Assembly: GCF_018861315.1 (NCBI RefSeq)
Contig: NZ_JAHLDL010000009.1
Coordinates: 84,021 to 148,020 of the forward strand
Reading direction: 5' to 3'
DNA: 64,000 nt
Source: Clostridium bowmanii
GTDB taxonomy: Bacteria; Bacillota; Clostridia; Clostridiales; Clostridiaceae
Part shown: piece after piece, positions 62,059 through 64,000 of the stretch
How positions within the stretch are numbered: the first letter of the stretch is position 1
Layout: the number at the start of each line of letters is the position of its first letter
Made by a program: the position numbers and the translations under genes
The notes under the pieces: generated by a model
What the model was told of the DNA's origin: nothing
Database searches by the model: none
What the model saw: only the letters and a program-made list of their open reading frames with translations

Positions 62059-63477
62059 TTATCTTAAAAAAATTAATTTTATAAGTTTATTCTGCCAATC
62101 TTTAAATGAATTCTTTAAAACCTTCAGAGATGCAAATTTAAAAATTTCAGCTTCTGTTGGGTAAGAAAATATCATGTTTAGATAGGTTGTTGCCTTAAGT
62201 TTTTTCTTAATTGCCAGGGTAGCTAAAGGAATTATTTCACCGGCTTTCTCTCCCACCAATGTAGCCCCAATTATTTTTCCTGTCTTTCCTAAGATAAGTT
62301 TTAAAAAACCAATTCTATCATTTTCTGTTTTAGCTCTATCAATCTCATTAAGAGGAACTACAATAGCTTCTCCAAATAGTCCAAGTTCCTTTGCCATAGT
62401 CTCTGTATATCCCACATGTGCCACTTCTGGTTTTGTATATGTTGTCCAGGGTACTGCTGAATAATCAACCTTTGAACCAAGGTGAAAAATAATATTTCTA
62501 ATTACAATACCTGCCTGGTATCCCGCCATATGTGTAAACTGATAAGGACCTGTTACATCTCCACAGGCATATATGTTATTAATATTAGTTTGAAGTTTTT
62601 TGTTAACTACAACAAAACCTCTTTCAGTTAATTCTACTTTAGCTTTTTCAAGTCCTAGTCCGTAGGTAACTGGTCTTCTTCCTAAGGATACAAGTAGATT
62701 ATCCCCAGTTATTTCCTCGGTTTTGCCTCCCCTTTCAATTACCACAATTATGTTTTCATTGCTTTTTTTAACCTCTATAATTTTTGATTTTAACTTTAAA
62801 TCAATTCCATCTTCAATGAATACCTTTTCCATTAAAGGACCAACCTCTGCATCATCTTTTCCAAACAAACTAGTACTCATATCAATAATAGTTACTTTTG
62901 AACCTAGGTGTCTAAAACCTTGACCAAGTTCTAGACCTATAGGTCCGCCACCTAGAATGACAAGATGCTTGGGCAATTTTTCTAATTCGAATATATTTCT
63001 GTTAGTTAAATAGGAGACATCTTCTAATCCTTTAATTTTAGGAACAACGGGCTGGGACCCAGTAGCAATAACAATAGATTTAGAAGTAATTATTCTTTCT
63101 CCTACTTTAATAGTATGACTATCTAGCATTTCTCCCTGCCCAGTGATTACATCCACTCCAAGACTTTCATATCTTTCTCTTGAATCATGTGGCTCTATTT
63201 CCTTTATCACAGATTTTACTCTTTCCATTATATCAGCTAGATTCACTTCCTTTATAGTAGATTCTAAGCCAAACTTCTGTGCTTTTCTTATATCCTTCGC
63301 TAAATGAGCGCACTTTAAAAATGCCTTACTTGGCACGCAGCCAGCATTAAGACAATCCCCACCCATCTCTTCTCTTTCAATAAGTGCAACCTTTGCGCCA
63401 AGAGTTGCTGCACCTGAAGCGACTACTAGACCTGCACTTCCCGCTCCAATAACAATAATATGATAATCATACTTCAT
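62059..63477 (-). CDS. Mercuric reductase/lipoamide dehydrogenase-like FAD oxidoreductase
   Basis: Disulfide-type flavoprotein of 472 residues. FAD site HIIVIGAGSAGLVVASGAAT, redox cysteines in GGDCLNAGCVPSKA (C-x4-C), second dinucleotide site LVILGGGPIGLELGQGF near 172, and NIYACGDVTGPYQFTHMAGYQ near 305. The usual catalytic His-Glu of lipoamide dehydrogenases is replaced: the C-terminal region reads IFSYPTEAEIFKFAS, so it is not a standard Lpd and resembles the reductases often paired or fused with TVP38 proteins. Lack of an N-terminal HMA domain and of mer genes argues against mercury. Likely part of the cluster's redox chemistry. Confidence 0.85.
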   Translation of the reverse strand: MKYDYHIIVIGAGSAGLVVASGAATLGAKVALIEREEMGGDCLNAGCVPSKAFLKCAHLAKDIRKAQKFGLESTIKEVNLADIMERVKSVIKEIEPHDSRERYESLGVDVITGQGEMLDSHTIKVGERIITSKSIVIATGSQPVVPKIKGLEDVSYLTNRNIFELEKLPKHLVILGGGPIGLELGQGFRHLGSKVTIIDMSTSLFGKDDAEVGPLMEKVFIEDGIDLKLKSKIIEVKKSNENIIVVIERGGKTEEITGDNLLVSLGRRPVTYGLGLEKAKVELTERGFVVVNKKLQTNINNIYACGDVTGPYQFTHMAGYQAGIVIRNIIFHLGSKVDYSAVPWTTYTKPEVAHVGYTETMAKELGLFGEAIVVPLNEIDRAKTENDRIGFLKLILGKTGKIIGATLVGEKAGEIIPLATLAIKKKLKATTYLNMIFSYPTEAEIFKFASLKVLKNSFKDWQNKLIKLIFLR

Positions 63478-63517
63478 GATTTATACTCCCCTTAAGTTTA
63501 TTCGTAGAAATATATAC

Positions 63518-63855
63518 TTACTGAAATACTGACAGCATTTCTTTTCTTAAGCTAATGCTCATTCTTCCCATTATTATAACCTCTTCCTTAACTAATTCGT
63601 TTAATGTTGATGTAACAGATTCTCTAGTAGAACCAATCATATTGGCCAATTCCTGATGACTTAGAGCCAGGTCAATGGTTATAATTTCGCCTTTCTCATT
63701 TCCAAATTCATTAGCCAGTTTTATTAGCCAGTACATCAGCCTTTGTTTTATATCATAATTTGCTAACTGCTCCAACATTGATTTTGTTCATTTATTTTTT
63801 CACCCATTCTTTTTAAAATATTCATGAGAAGCTTCGGTCTTTCCAGTAAAAACTC
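63518..63855 (-). pseudogene. Crp/Fnr-family regulator, broken and truncated
   Basis: The intact part (63518-63778) is a Crp-type winged helix with NIMGSTRESVTSTLNELVKEE-like recognition helix (LSHQELANMIGSTRESVTST). Upstream the family dimer helix continues in another frame: HEFLLERPKLLMNILKRMGE, then KINEQNQ. One missing A near 63777 separates the two frames. The nucleotide- or FeS-binding N-terminal domain is absent and the coding sequence ends at 63855 against a mobile-element end. It once preceded the redox/Ynj-like genes and may have controlled them. Confidence 0.8.
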
Positions 63856-64000
63856 GTGAACCTCCCATGACTGAAGTCACGAGCTTCTATTGTTGCCAAT
63901 AAATTTTCCCACATCTACGTCCTCGTAACCCTTAACATAACAACCTATGACATACCTACTAACTCCATGGGCGTCTTACTTCGGATAGTTCCTACCCTAA
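63856..64000 (-). mobile_element. Probable right end of an IS200/IS605-family element (runs off the window)
   Basis: GTGAACCTCCC followed by the small hairpin TGACT-GA-AGTCA (63868-63879), then GAGCTTCT and a non-coding tail, matches the look of IS605-type right ends with their imperfect subterminal hairpins. The boundary is set where Crp/Fnr coding sequence stops. CTCGTGA (63853-63859) and TCACGAG (63877-63883) are perfect inverted copies around the boundary. No tnpB gene is visible because the window ends. Confidence 0.5.

Noticed and set aside
62059..63477. Mercury-resistance gene merA
   Set aside because: No HMA domain, no C-terminal vicinal cysteines and no merR, merT or merP nearby; better read as a TVP38-linked oxidoreductase.

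Overview
The window is AT-rich, with few-base intergenic RBSs of the AGGAGG type, AU-rich promoters and many hairpin-plus-T-run terminators. Its proteins (Gram-positive type IV pilus set, PstS lipoprotein, LonA, DeoR and TetR regulators, a LexA box of the Bacillus/Clostridium type) point to a low-GC Firmicute, most likely a Clostridium sensu stricto. Species cannot be decided from the sequence alone. No rRNA, tRNA, CRISPR array or prophage was seen.

Layout. 1-8 kb: a multi-PAS histidine kinase, two unrecognised genes, an orphan pstS with PHO-like direct repeats, and an EAL-CBS-GGDEF cyclic-di-GMP protein. 8-15 kb: a 2-aminoethylphosphonate operon (ABC ATPase, fused permease, binding protein, phnW, phnX and a decayed class III aminotransferase) with a divergent DeoR regulator. 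15-22.5 kb: a phospholipase C-like protein, two chemoreceptors, a MobA/MocA-like nucleotidyltransferase and a two-domain multicopper oxidase. 22.8-26.3 kb: a 27-codon gene, aspartase and a dicarboxylate/aspartate symporter. 26.5-40.6 kb: a type IV pilus locus read leftwards (pilB, pilC, pilA, then pilM, pilN, pilO, three minor-pilin-like genes and a 1126-residue secreted Ig-repeat protein), with a GC-rich, hairpin-dense gap between pilA and pilM. 40.9-50.8 kb: an SOS-type Y-family polymerase with a LexA box, a malate module (malic enzyme and 2HCT transporter divergent from a sensor/regulator pair), and a TetR regulator followed by lon. 50.9-54.6 kb: nitroreductase, a 195-bp imperfect palindrome, galM, and a scar where the end of a sugar-ABC permease gene, an IS fragment and a DUF1697 remnant are joined. 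54.6-63.5 kb: nine leftward genes resembling the uncharacterised E. coli ydjXYZ-ynjABCDEF cluster. At the right edge a Crp/Fnr gene is cut by what looks like the right end of an IS200/IS605-family element.

How they work together. Phosphorus scavenging (pstS, phosphonate catabolism), C4-dicarboxylate use (malate to pyruvate; aspartate to fumarate) and surface motility (type IV pili, chemoreceptors, c-di-GMP turnover) are the clear themes. The most interesting unexplained system is the Ynj-like transporter cluster, which combines an ABC importer with a TVP38 membrane protein, a CDP-alcohol phosphatidyltransferase, a thiol peroxidase and two flavoprotein oxidoreductases. Other points of interest are the duplicated 5' module shared by the EAL gene and a chemoreceptor, two candidate structured RNAs (pilA-pilM gap; TetR-lon gap), a probable palindrome-templated frameshift in the phosphonate pseudogene, and several fossil gene pieces.
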